Source: Burkholderiaceae bacterium (GTDB taxonomy: Bacteria > Pseudomonadota > Gammaproteobacteria > Burkholderiales > Burkholderiaceae_C). From it: a DNA stretch of 9,539 nt. The stretch spans positions 1-9,539 of the forward strand of contig JALQVQ010000126.1 of assembly GCA_023260315.1 (NCBI GenBank). Direction: 5' to 3'. This document shows positions 1 to 6,831 of the stretch, in pieces. A program made the position numbers and the translations under genes. The notes under the pieces are model-generated. The model saw only the letters and a program-made list of their open reading frames with translations. It did not search any database and was not told where the DNA came from. Within the stretch, counting starts at the first letter, position 1. The number at the start of each line of letters is the position of its first letter.

Positions 1-1
1 T

Positions 2-1030
2 CGCGCCAACCTATTTGGCGACCTGCGGACCTCCATTGCCACCCTGTTTTTTGGTGCATTTCTGGTTTACGCCGGTAGCAACTTCTTGAGCTGGGGTCTT
101 TTCTCAGCCTACTGGCTACCCGACCACGAGGCCTGCCGAGCAGACGGCGTGGGCGCCTGCTGGGGCGTGATCACCGAAAAATACCGCCTCATCATCTTTG
201 GGCGTTACACGTTTGAAGAACAATGGCGTCCCCTGGTCGCCACACTGTTAATGGTTGCCCTTTTGGTTGCCAGTTGCACGCGTACCTTTTGGAAGCCATG
301 GCTGGTGGGGGCCTGGGTTATCGTCATGGCCGCATTTTTCGCGCTCATGGGCGGCGGCATCATGGGTTTGACACCCGTCGAGACCGGCCGCTGGGGGGGC
401 CTGCCGTTAACCATCATGTTGGCAACGATCTCCATTGCGTTGGCGTTCCCCCTGTCACTCTTGGTGGCGTTGGGTCGGCGTTCTGACCTCCCGGCTATCC
501 GGAGTTTGTGTACGATCTTTGTCGAGTTGATTCGGGGCGTGCCCCTGATCTCCGTGTTGTTCATGGCCTCGTTCATGTTCCCGCTTTTCATGCCAGTGGG
601 CGTGAGCATTGACGTACTGGTGAGGGTGCTAGTGGGCATCACCTTGTTCCAAACCGCTTACATGGCTGAGGTCATCCGAGGCGGTTTACAGGCGATTCCC
701 AAAGGACAAGTTGAGGCGGCCGCGACACTGGGCTTGTCTTATTGGCAAACACAACGAAAAATTGTTTTGCCACAGGCCCTTGCGATGGTTGTGCCGGGCA
801 TCATGAACAGCTTCATTGCGATTTTCAAAGACACCTCATTGGTGATCATCGTGAGCCTCTACGAGCTAACGGGCTCCCTGAAAATCGCCCTCAGCTCTGA
901 CTCAGATTGGCGCGCCTTCCACATCGAGGGCTACCTTTTTATTGCGGCCATTTATTTCTTGTTCTGCTTCTCCATGTCGCGCTACAGCGCATGGGTTGAG
1001 CGCCAAGTGAACAAAGGCAAGCAGCGCTAA
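2..1030 (+). CDS. aapM: Amino-acid ABC transporter permease, AapM/HisM family (5' partial)
   Basis: Inner-membrane permease subunit of a polar (general L-) amino-acid ABC importer. The frame is open from base 2 with no start before it, and its first residues ([11 protein letters not shown]) look like the inside of an AapM protein, so the gene begins left of the window; 342 residues are visible. The internal TTG at 86 is not the real start. The long periplasmic stretch near residues 35-75, with Cys residues and a KYR..FG.Y..EEQWRP block, is typical of AapM rather than short HisM permeases. A core permease domain follows: WGGLPLT near 132, [16 protein letters not shown] near 174-189, and the EAA loop starting at E238 (EAAATLGLS...LPQA), which contacts the ATPase. 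Hydrophobic segments continue to the C-terminus ([19 protein letters not shown]). The ATPase gene follows 35 bp downstream. Family assignment is strong; substrate range is inferred from the family. Confidence 0.93.
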   Translation, partial: RANLFGDLRTSIATLFFGAFLVYAGSNFLSWGLFSAYWLPDHEACRADGVGACWGVITEKYRLIIFGRYTFEEQWRPLVATLLMVALLVASCTRTFWKPWLVGAWVIVMAAFFALMGGGIMGLTPVETGRWGGLPLTIMLATISIALAFPLSLLVALGRRSDLPAIRSLCTIFVELIRGVPLISVLFMASFMFPLFMPVGVSIDVLVRVLVGITLFQTAYMAEVIRGGLQAIPKGQVEAAATLGLSYWQTQRKIVLPQALAMVVPGIMNSFIAIFKDTSLVIIVSLYELTGSLKIALSSDSDWRAFHIEGYLFIAAIYFLFCFSMSRYSAWVERQVNKGKQR

Positions 1031-1065
1031 CAGCGCCCCGAAAACATTTTTGTGAGACACACAAC

Positions 1066-1809
1066 ATGACTCAACCCATCATTACCTTTAACAAAGTCAA
1101 CAAGTGGTACGGCAATAATTTCCACGTCTTGCGCGACATTAACTTGTCAGTCGCCAAAGGCGAACGAATTGTGATTTGTGGTCCCTCCGGTTCTGGAAAG
1201 TCAACGCTGATCCGTTGTATCAATCGCTTGGAGGAGCACCAGGAAGGTCAGCTCATCGTCGATGGCGTTGAGCTGGGTGACGACGTGAAGGCCATTGACC
1301 AAGTTCGCAAACAGGTTGGTATGGTGTTCCAACAATTCAACCTGTTTCCGCACCTGACCGTTCTTGAGAACCTCACCCTGTCCCCCATGTGGGTCGGGAA
1401 GTTGCCAAAGAAGGAGGCAGAGGAGCGCGCCATGCAACAGCTGGAGCGCGTTCGTATTGCCGAACAGGCCAGCAAATACCCGCTGCAGTTGTCGGGGGGC
1501 CAGCAACAACGTGTTGCCATTGCGCGTGCCCTTTGCTTGACACCCAAAATCATGCTGTTTGATGAGCCAACATCTGCGCTCGATCCCGAAATGATCAAAG
1601 AAGTGTTGGACGTCATGGTTGAGATGGCTGACCAGGGCATCACCATGATTTGCGTCACGCATGAGATGGGCTTTGCCAAGGCGGTCGCCGATCGTGTGAT
1701 CTTCATGGATCAAGGGCAAATCGTGGAAGAAAACACCCCCGAGGAATTCTTCAACAACCCGCAGAACGAGCGCAGCAAGGACTTTTTATCTAAGATCTTG
1801 GGCCATTAA
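1066..1809 (+). CDS. aapP: Amino-acid ABC transporter ATP-binding protein
   Basis: Cytoplasmic ATPase that powers the permease encoded just upstream. The 247-residue length is normal for the polar amino-acid (HisP/GlnQ/AapP) family. All nucleotide-binding motifs are intact: Walker [10 protein letters not shown] at 39-47, Q-loop around Q89-Q90 ([11 protein letters not shown]), signature LSGGQQQR at 142-149, Walker B IMLFDEP at 162-168, D-loop SALD at 170-173, and switch histidine H199 in VTHEMGF. The ATG at 1066 fits the family N-terminus ([11 protein letters not shown]). The ribosome-binding site is weak: only GTGAG lies upstream, rather far from the start. The 35-bp gap to aapM implies one transcript. 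A strong stem-loop lies directly after the stop. The name aapP rests on the AapM-type partner; sequence alone would also allow a glutamine or glutamate ATPase name. Confidence 0.95.
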   Translation: MTQPIITFNKVNKWYGNNFHVLRDINLSVAKGERIVICGPSGSGKSTLIRCINRLEEHQEGQLIVDGVELGDDVKAIDQVRKQVGMVFQQFNLFPHLTVLENLTLSPMWVGKLPKKEAEERAMQQLERVRIAEQASKYPLQLSGGQQQRVAIARALCLTPKIMLFDEPTSALDPEMIKEVLDVMVEMADQGITMICVTHEMGFAKAVADRVIFMDQGQIVEENTPEEFFNNPQNERSKDFLSKILGH

Positions 1810-1811
1810 GC

Positions 1812-1847
1812 CGCCCGAGTTTCTGGGATACCGGGAACTCGGTGGCG
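1812..1847 (+). terminator. Stem-loop after aapP (putative terminator or 3'-end stabiliser)
   Basis: Directly after the aapP stop codon, CGAGTTTCTGG (1816-1826) pairs with CCGGGAACTCG (1831-1841). This gives an 11-bp stem with two G-U pairs and a GATA tetraloop. Outer bases (C1815-G1842 and CGC 1812-1814 with GCG 1845-1847) can extend it past a two-base bulge. No run of T follows, so it is not a classical intrinsic terminator. It may act with Rho, protect the 3' end, or terminate weakly. Its position between aapP and an unrelated gene supports a transcript boundary. Confidence 0.55.
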
Positions 1848-1905
1848 TCGGGGTGCTCTATCCAGCTGTATCCATCTGTCTAAGCATCGGAAAGTACCCA
1901 AAACC

Positions 1906-2400
1906 ATGACCAGATTCTTGTGTGACAACGCCGCCTCCCCGACCCGCCGGCTGGCACTAAAGGGCATGGTGAGCCTCGTTGGACTCACCACGCTTGGGGC
2001 AAGCGCTGCCTTCGCTCAGACCCGGCCGCTCATGGAAGTCTGGAAAGACCCCAACTGCGGCTGTTGCAAAGACTGGGTCAAGCTCATGAGTGACGCCGGT
2101 TTCACTATCAAGACATACGATACGGGGAATCGCGCCAAGCGCAAGCAACTCGGCTTACCCGAGAAGCTGGGCTCTTGCCACACCGCTTTGGTTAACGGCT
2201 ACGTGGTGGAAGGCCACGTACCCGTGAGCGCCATTCAGCGCTTACTCAAAGAGAAACCGACCGCACTGGGTATCACCGTACCCGGCATGCCCATCGGCAG
2301 TCCAGGCATGGATGGCCCTGAGTACGGTGGTCGTAAGGACCCTTTCAATGTCATGCTCGTGCAGACAGACGGCAGCACCCGCGTCTGGCAGGTCGGTTAA
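1906..2400 (+). CDS. DUF411 family exported metal-binding protein
   Basis: A 164-residue protein of the DUF411 family (often loosely called CopG-like and linked to copper or other metal resistance). The N-terminus is an export signal: TRRLALKG at residues 13-20 resembles a twin-arginine motif, then comes a hydrophobic stretch (21-35) and a likely cleavage after AFA at 35-37. The mature part opens with MEVWKDPNCGCCKDW; C51, C53 and C54 form the family's CxCC site. A second conserved block GSCHTALVNGYVVEGHVP (89-106) supplies C91, H92 and H104. The family block GMPIGSPGMDGPEYGG follows, and the C-terminus is short (VMLVQTDGSTRVW). A GGAAAG at 1889-1894 is a plausible ribosome-binding site. The gene is complete and stands alone between aapP and the convergent hemY. 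Metal binding is inferred from the Cys/His pattern; the physiological role is unknown. No copper genes are visible nearby. Confidence 0.88.
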   Translation: MTRFLCDNAASPTRRLALKGMVSLVGLTTLGASAAFAQTRPLMEVWKDPNCGCCKDWVKLMSDAGFTIKTYDTGNRAKRKQLGLPEKLGSCHTALVNGYVVEGHVPVSAIQRLLKEKPTALGITVPGMPIGSPGMDGPEYGGRKDPFNVMLVQTDGSTRVWQVG

Positions 2401-3647
2401 GCCAAAGCGGCCGATCGCCACGCCGCCTGTGCGGCGTCGTGATCGTCCCGCGATGCCTCAAGCTGGGCGATCTCAATCCACGCTTGCCGCTTGATTGCGT
2501 TTGAAACACCGGCCACCGTTACCGCCAAAAACATCGTCTTGGCTTTGCCGAGGAGCTCTCGTTGCAGATAGGCTTTAGCGGCCAAAAACTGAAGCATGCC
2601 GTCAGCTGGATGTTCGCGCTGCGCCGCTTCGATGTGGTTGAGCCAAGCCTGGGGCAGTGCGGGTAAGAGTTGCTCTAGGCAGCCAACAAATCGCAATTGC
2701 TGCGGCTCGCTGAGGTGAGCAAAGTCCTCCCATAACGGCTGCAGGTGCGCAATGAGCGCCTGTGCCGCCGACGCATCGGGCGCATCTGTGAGAGTTAGGC
2801 GCTTTGCGACCCATGTGAGCGCGACGTCGTAACCCAAACGCTCTGCTTCCGGCAGCGCCTTCCATACGGCGTTCAGGGTACCCAAGTCTGTCGTGGCATT
2901 GAGGACGCGCGCAGCAAGCGAACGTTGCAAACTCACCGAGGTATCACCAGCAAACACACCGTGCTTGTTGAGCGTACGGACCGCTTCAAGTGCCTGTTCC
3001 GGTTGGTCATCCAGAAGGGCCAAGTCCAGCTTAGAACGCCACACCTGAACGCGCCTTGATACCGCTTTGGGCAACGCTTGCAGGCGCTCGCGGGTCAACA
3101 TCACGTCACGGGCTTCCAGCCCCCACCGGATGGATCGCAACCGCACACCTTCTTGCGCGATCACGCCCGTGTCTTTGGCGGCGACGGCCAGCGCCGCATC
3201 CAGGTGCGCTTGCACTTGATCAGATTGCCGCATGGCTTGGGCGCTTTCCGCGCAGACCCAGTGAGCCAAAATCAACAGCGTTGATTGGTCCGCCATGGTG
3301 ACATCTGTTAGCCGCTCGATCGCGTGCTTCGCCGCCGTCTGTGCCCGCCCGTGCCGGCCCGCAAGCTGGAGGCTCAACGCTTCCAGCACCAAGCCCAGCA
3401 CACGGCTCTCAGCCTGGCGCACTCGGCTTGTTCGCGCCTCTCGAAGTGCGCGACCGAAACCGTGTCGGACACGATAGATGGTCAAGATTAACCAGGTCGC
3501 CAAGATGGCACTGACCACCAGCAAATTCAGCGAAAAGTCGATGCGCATGCCATTGGCAAACACAGAGACCATCGCCGCATTGTCCAAGAACCAAGCCGCC
3601 AAGACCGCCAGCACGATCCAGGTGACAAGAGAGAAGAGCCATTTCAT
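2397..3647 (-). CDS. hemY: HemY, heme biosynthesis-associated TPR membrane protein
   Basis: A 416-residue HemY of the enterobacterial type, last gene of the hemCDXY run. Two hydrophobic segments (about 3-21 and 38-58) anchor it in the inner membrane and match the HemY N-terminal domain. The remainder is Ala/Leu-rich helical repeat sequence of TPR type (for example ESRVLGLVLEALSLQLAGRHGRAQTAAKHAIERL). The name must not be confused with protoporphyrinogen oxidase HemY of Bacillus; no FAD-binding motif is present. A role in late heme or porphyrin handling is assumed from the family and operon and is not well defined biochemically. The ATG is preceded by a clear Shine-Dalgarno and lies 14 bp after the hemX stop. 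The gene ends tail-to-tail with the DUF411 gene, their stops overlapping. Confidence 0.9.
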   Translation of the reverse strand: MKWLFSLVTWIVLAVLAAWFLDNAAMVSVFANGMRIDFSLNLLVVSAILATWLILTIYRVRHGFGRALREARTSRVRQAESRVLGLVLEALSLQLAGRHGRAQTAAKHAIERLTDVTMADQSTLLILAHWVCAESAQAMRQSDQVQAHLDAALAVAAKDTGVIAQEGVRLRSIRWGLEARDVMLTRERLQALPKAVSRRVQVWRSKLDLALLDDQPEQALEAVRTLNKHGVFAGDTSVSLQRSLAARVLNATTDLGTLNAVWKALPEAERLGYDVALTWVAKRLTLTDAPDASAAQALIAHLQPLWEDFAHLSEPQQLRFVGCLEQLLPALPQAWLNHIEAAQREHPADGMLQFLAAKAYLQRELLGKAKTMFLAVTVAGVSNAIKRQAWIEIAQLEASRDDHDAAQAAWRSAALA

Positions 3648-3655
3648 AGCGGTAT

Positions 3656-3661
3656 CCCTCT
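3656..3661 (-). promoter_or_regulatory. Ribosome-binding site of hemY
   Basis: AGAGGG on the minus strand lies 8 bases before the hemY ATG and begins directly after the hemX TAA stop. It is the clearest Shine-Dalgarno in the heme cluster and fixes the hemY start. It also suggests that ribosomes ending on hemX can restart on hemY. Confidence 0.7.
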
Positions 3662-4831
3662 TTAACGAACGGGCGTCGCGACAGCCAACGCGTTAAGGGC
3701 GGCCAGACTGGCCTGCGGCGTCGGCACATAGAGCGCCGCAATCGCCGCTTGCGCCTTTTGCAAGCCATCAACCGTGGCTTGTACTGGGGCCGCCATGGGG
3801 TCAGTCAACCGGGTGATACTGGCCAAAACCGCCGCAATGTCTGCTGAGGCGGTTGCTTTCTGTCCCGTCAACAATGCCACGCGCGCGGTCAGTAACTGCA
3901 AACGCAGATTCGCTTTGACAAGCACCGCCGCCTCAGGTGTGACCATCAACTCGTCGGTTGGCTGGGCGACCCGAATGCGAATGAGGTCCTGTGTTTGCGA
4001 CTGCGCAAACTGTAAAAATTGGGTCCAGGCTTCCGATGCACTGCCCCGTATCCGGGCCAACAGGCCTGACGGGGTTGAGGTATTTTGGGGCGCAGGCGAT
4101 AAGGCGTCTGACACCGCTGGATCACCATCTTTACCAGCACCCGTCATTACCCGAGGCGGTGGTGCGGTATCCCGCATGACGAGCGTATCCACCGCACCCG
4201 CCAACTGAGCGAGTTGACGGACGATCACCGATACATCGCTGTTTTCCGCGCCCTGTAGCTGCTCTAAATCACGGCGCATGGCATCGCGAACACCAGACAA
4301 ACGTGGATTGGCGGCCCCCTCAATGCGGTCGATGCCCGCCTGCAACGCAGCAATACTGGGCTGGGTTGTGCCGATGATTTGTGATTGCTGTGTCGCGAAA
4401 CGCAGCGAGGCAATTAAATCCTGAACGAGGGTGTCATCTCTGGAGCGAGAAACGCTCAGCATCAATTCCTCAAGCTGGGTACGTTGCAGGTTCAGCTCGC
4501 TGACCCGCTGCTCGAGGGCACTGACGCGGGCTTGCGCGGCATTCAGTTGTGTCGCTGTGTCGCTACCCAATTGCCGAAGCTGACTGGCTTGGGTCTCGGT
4601 CGCTTGCACACGCTCACCCACAGAGGCTCGCAGCGTACTGAAATTCTTCCAATTCACCGCAGAGAACGCCACCGCACCACCTGCGAGCACGAGCGCGACC
4701 ACGGACAAAATGAGACCGCCTTTTTGGCCACTCGCACGCGGGGGCACCGGCCCTGGGGGCACATCGTTGACCGCCGACGTTTCGGCTGCTTGATCTGAGG
4801 CTTTGCCCTCATCAACAGGGGTTTGTGTCAT
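3662..4831 (-). CDS. hemX: HemX, membrane-anchored heme operon protein
   Basis: A 389-residue HemX family protein. It has a short Pro-rich cytoplasmic tail (1-36, with PPGPVPPR), one transmembrane helix (about 39-59), and then a long helical region likely to form a coiled coil (about 70-125, with LNAAQARVSALEQRVSELNLQRTQLEELM). A folded C-terminal part follows with RLQLLTARVALLTGQ and an Ala-rich end. Databases often label this family uroporphyrinogen-III C-methyltransferase, but I see no SAM-binding methyltransferase domain, so that label should not be taken as function. A scaffold or regulatory role around heme enzymes is only a hypothesis. The ATG at 4831 has only a weak upstream purine stretch. 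It is in the same frame as hemD with a 72-bp spacer, and hemY follows after 14 bp. In several betaproteobacteria hemD and hemX are one fused gene; here they are separate. Confidence 0.88.
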   Translation of the reverse strand: MTQTPVDEGKASDQAAETSAVNDVPPGPVPPRASGQKGGLILSVVALVLAGGAVAFSAVNWKNFSTLRASVGERVQATETQASQLRQLGSDTATQLNAAQARVSALEQRVSELNLQRTQLEELMLSVSRSRDDTLVQDLIASLRFATQQSQIIGTTQPSIAALQAGIDRIEGAANPRLSGVRDAMRRDLEQLQGAENSDVSVIVRQLAQLAGAVDTLVMRDTAPPPRVMTGAGKDGDPAVSDALSPAPQNTSTPSGLLARIRGSASEAWTQFLQFAQSQTQDLIRIRVAQPTDELMVTPEAAVLVKANLRLQLLTARVALLTGQKATASADIAAVLASITRLTDPMAAPVQATVDGLQKAQAAIAALYVPTPQASLAALNALAVATPVR

Positions 4832-4903
4832 ACGCTTCGCTTGTGATAAACAGTCTGGAGAGGTCCCCCATTGTAGGGCGCGTAAAAACCGTTATGAAGG
4901 ACG

Positions 4904-5746
4904 CTAGATTGCCCTCAATGTGGCCAATAATTCGTCAACGATTGGGCGGCAAACGTAGGCGCTTTGACACCCAGCAGCGCGCGCGGTAGCGGCGATGCGC
5001 TCATGCGTGCACACCATGCGGTGGGCCCAAAGTAAATCCGCATCAGCGCCGACCAACGCTTTGGCATGCGCCAGGGCCTGTGAACTGGTGATGAGCCAAA
5101 CCGCGTTTGGATCTGTGAATGCCAAACGCCACGCATTCTCAAACGCGGCATCCCAGCTGGGAATGCCGCGACGATAAACTGCCAGGTAAACCGGCATCGA
5201 GCCGTGGGCAACACATTGCTGTCCCAGCCAATCGCGTCCGTCACCGGCGATCTCGTTCGTCGTGAGAGCTGAATGCCCGCGCACAATCAGGACGTTACCC
5301 GGCGTCGAGAGCTGGTCTGAAACGACCGTCCACAGTTGTTCAGAATCAAAGCGCGGGGCCGCATCACCGGGCCAATCGATATGGGACTCAGGAACGCCAG
5401 CGGCTCGCAACGCACGCAGGGTGCCTGCACCAGTTGCCCAGCAGCGAGGCCCCTTGCCAAGCGCCCAAGACGCCTGCCACTCGGCCAACTGCGCCGGGCG
5501 AACCCACTTAAAAAAATGATGGACGGCGTTCGTACTGACAAACATGATGGCACGCCAATCGGACCATCGCGATAAGGCGGATTGCAGGCCCGCATCGGTT
5601 GCGTCTAACGCGGGTGTAATCTCGATGAGCGGCAGAGCGAGCGCCGGGAAACCAGCACTGCGGAAAGCATCCAGCCACGTTTTACATTCGTGCGCCGGTC
5701 GCGTAACGACGACGGTTGGCGGGTCACTGAGGGGCGGTTGCACCAT
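4904..5746 (-). CDS. hemD: Uroporphyrinogen-III synthase
   Basis: Cyclises hydroxymethylbilane, the HemC product, with inversion of ring D to give uroporphyrinogen III. The 280 residues are slightly longer than usual. This family is poorly conserved, but the pattern fits: an N-terminal [44 protein letters not shown], the second-domain strand [20 protein letters not shown] with [20 protein letters not shown] and a final [16 protein letters not shown] chose the ATG at 5746; a TTG at 5752 would add two residues. Either start lies inside the end of hemC (23-bp overlap for the ATG), so translation is probably coupled; no good Shine-Dalgarno precedes it. The TAG stop is followed three codons later by an in-frame TAA, and the hemX ATG is in the same frame. 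Confidence 0.9.
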   Translation of the reverse strand: MVQPPLSDPPTVVVTRPAHECKTWLDAFRSAGFPALALPLIEITPALDATDAGLQSALSRWSDWRAIMFVSTNAVHHFFKWVRPAQLAEWQASWALGKGPRCWATGAGTLRALRAAGVPESHIDWPGDAAPRFDSEQLWTVVSDQLSTPGNVLIVRGHSALTTNEIAGDGRDWLGQQCVAHGSMPVYLAVYRRGIPSWDAAFENAWRLAFTDPNAVWLITSSQALAHAKALVGADADLLWAHRMVCTHERIAATARAAGCQSAYVCRPIVDELLATLRAI

Positions 5747-6713
5747 CGGCAATCAGATCTTGCGCCACAGACAATCCAAGAGCCTCGGCGGCGGCCAAAT
5801 CGTTTACGGCTGCGGTGCGCTGTGCACGAATCAGCGGCTTGGCTAACTTGGCCTGTCGCACCCCGGTGAGATCTGCTGTGGCATCAAGGTCCACCAACTC
5901 ACCCCAAGCTGCGTCCAGCACGAGTTGGCCGTCTGCCCCCCACGTCGCATGAGCGGCTAACGGGACCGAACAGCTGCCCCCCAAGGCACGGCTCACTGCG
6001 CGCTCGGCAGCCACACGCAACCACGTCGGCTGGTGAACCAAGGGTGCCAAGGCCTCACGCAGGTCGGCACGATCCGATCGGATTTCAATACCCAGGGCGC
6101 CTTGACCCGCTGATGGCAGCATGACTTCGGGGGTAAAAACTTGCCGAATCCGATCCGCCAATCCCAGACGCTTCAGACCTGCTGCCGCTAAAACGATGGC
6201 GTGGTACTCCCCGCTGTCCAACTTTTTAAGACGGGTATCGAGGTTGCCACGGAGTGGTTTGATGCGAACATCCTGGCGCCCCATGGCGTCCAAACGTGAG
6301 CGCAACAACACCACGCGGCGTAAGCTGGACGTGCCAACGACCGCACCCTGCGGCAAATCGGCTAAATCGGCCGAACCGGGAGAGACCCAAGCATCGTGGG
6401 GATCTTCACGGGTCATGACACATGCCAATTCAAAACCGTCTGGCAGGGTCATCGGCACGTCTTTGAGTGAGTGCACCGCAATGTGGGCGTCACCACTTGC
6501 CAAAGCCAACTCCAACTCTTTCACAAAGAGGCCCTTGCCGCCAACCTTGGACAAGGTTTTATCCAGGATTTGATCGCCTTTGGTGGTCATACCCAGCAGG
6601 GAGACGTTGTGCCCTAAGTCACGCAGACACGCCTGAACGTGCTCGGCCTGCCACATGGCTAAACGACTCTCGCGGGTGGCAATGATGAGGTTAAGGGGCG
6701 CTGCGTTTGTCAA
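5724..6713 (-). CDS. hemC: Hydroxymethylbilane synthase (porphobilinogen deaminase)
   Basis: Cytoplasmic enzyme joining four porphobilinogen units into hydroxymethylbilane. The family features are complete: N-terminal [19 protein letters not shown]60-G61-LF ([12 protein letters not shown]), HSLKDVP at 81-87 with catalytic Asp D85, GTSSLRR at 127-133, LRGNLDTRL at 154-162 (substrate-carboxylate arginines), [12 protein letters not shown] near 199-210, and the dipyrromethane cofactor cysteine C248 in GGSCSVPL. The length of 329 is slightly above the usual 310-320, mostly through the tail that overlaps hemD. The best start is a TTG at 6713: the next Met (M20) would remove the conserved ATRxS block, and no in-frame ATG or GTG lies just upstream. 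No clear Shine-Dalgarno is visible. First gene of the heme run, divergent from ppc. Confidence 0.95.
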   Translation of the reverse strand: MTNAAPLNLIIATRESRLAMWQAEHVQACLRDLGHNVSLLGMTTKGDQILDKTLSKVGGKGLFVKELELALASGDAHIAVHSLKDVPMTLPDGFELACVMTREDPHDAWVSPGSADLADLPQGAVVGTSSLRRVVLLRSRLDAMGRQDVRIKPLRGNLDTRLKKLDSGEYHAIVLAAAGLKRLGLADRIRQVFTPEVMLPSAGQGALGIEIRSDRADLREALAPLVHQPTWLRVAAERAVSRALGGSCSVPLAAHATWGADGQLVLDAAWGELVDLDATADLTGVRQAKLAKPLIRAQRTAAVNDLAAAEALGLSVAQDLIADGATAPQ

Positions 6714-6725
6714 TTGGTAACTCGT

Positions 6726-6757
6726 TTGTAAACATCCGATTGATCGAATGCTAGCAT
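6726..6757 (+). promoter_or_regulatory. Putative ppc promoter (extended -10)
   Basis: The extended -10 TGCTAGCAT (6749-6757, hexamer TAGCAT, 4 of 6 to consensus) lies 75 bases before the chosen ppc ATG. TTGTAA at 6726-6731 could be a -35, but the 20-base spacing is long; extended -10 promoters can work with a poor -35. Prediction from sequence only. Confidence 0.35.
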
Positions 6758-6763
6758 GATCAA
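6740..6763. promoter_or_regulatory. Near-symmetric inverted repeat between hemC and ppc
   Basis: A 24-base element: TTGATC (6740-6745), two unpaired bases GA, a perfect 10-bp palindrome ATGCTAGCAT (6748-6757), then GATCAA (6758-6763). Every base except the inserted GA has a partner in the other arm. It sits in the 118-bp gap between the divergent hemC and ppc starts and overlaps the proposed -10 elements of both. It could be an operator, a symmetric promoter core, or both. Confidence 0.5.
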
Positions 6764-6777
6764 TGCGCCCGAGACAA
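6748..6777 (-). promoter_or_regulatory. Putative hemC promoter (TTGTCT / extended -10)
   Basis: On the minus strand TTGTCT (6777 to 6772) and TAGCAT (6753 to 6748) are 18 bases apart, and the -10 is extended by TGC just upstream. Both hexamers match the sigma-70 consensus at 4 of 6 positions. Transcription would begin near 6741, giving a leader of about 27 bases before the hemC TTG. The -10 is the same palindrome used on the other strand for ppc. Confidence 0.42.
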
Positions 6778-6831
6778 AACCCCGCCCCCTGCGGCTCAAC
6801 TTTTGTCAGTCAGTTACCCAACCCATCAGCC

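Noticed and set aside
86..88. TTG at 86 as the aapM start
   Set aside because: The frame is open to the window edge and the residues before it continue AapM-like sequence, so the gene is cut by the window.
205..642. 145-codon open frame antisense to aapM
   Set aside because: It lies opposite a well-conserved permease core, has biased composition with no recognisable domain, and has no start context. It is a shadow of the real gene.
1201..1719. Two long overlapping antisense frames opposite aapP
   Set aside because: They mirror the conserved ATPase motifs and show no protein-like pattern of their own.
2397..3647. HemY as protoporphyrinogen oxidase
   Set aside because: It has no N-terminal dinucleotide-binding motif; it has two membrane helices and TPR-like repeats, the other protein that shares the name.
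3662..4831. HemX as a uroporphyrinogen-III C-methyltransferase
   Set aside because: This is a common database label, but the sequence shows a membrane anchor and coiled coil and no SAM-methyltransferase motif.
6763..6831. ATG at 6763 as the ppc start
   Set aside because: The extra 23 residues are low-complexity and precede the family homology, and the codon sits inside the inverted repeat at the predicted promoter. It was kept as an alternative only.
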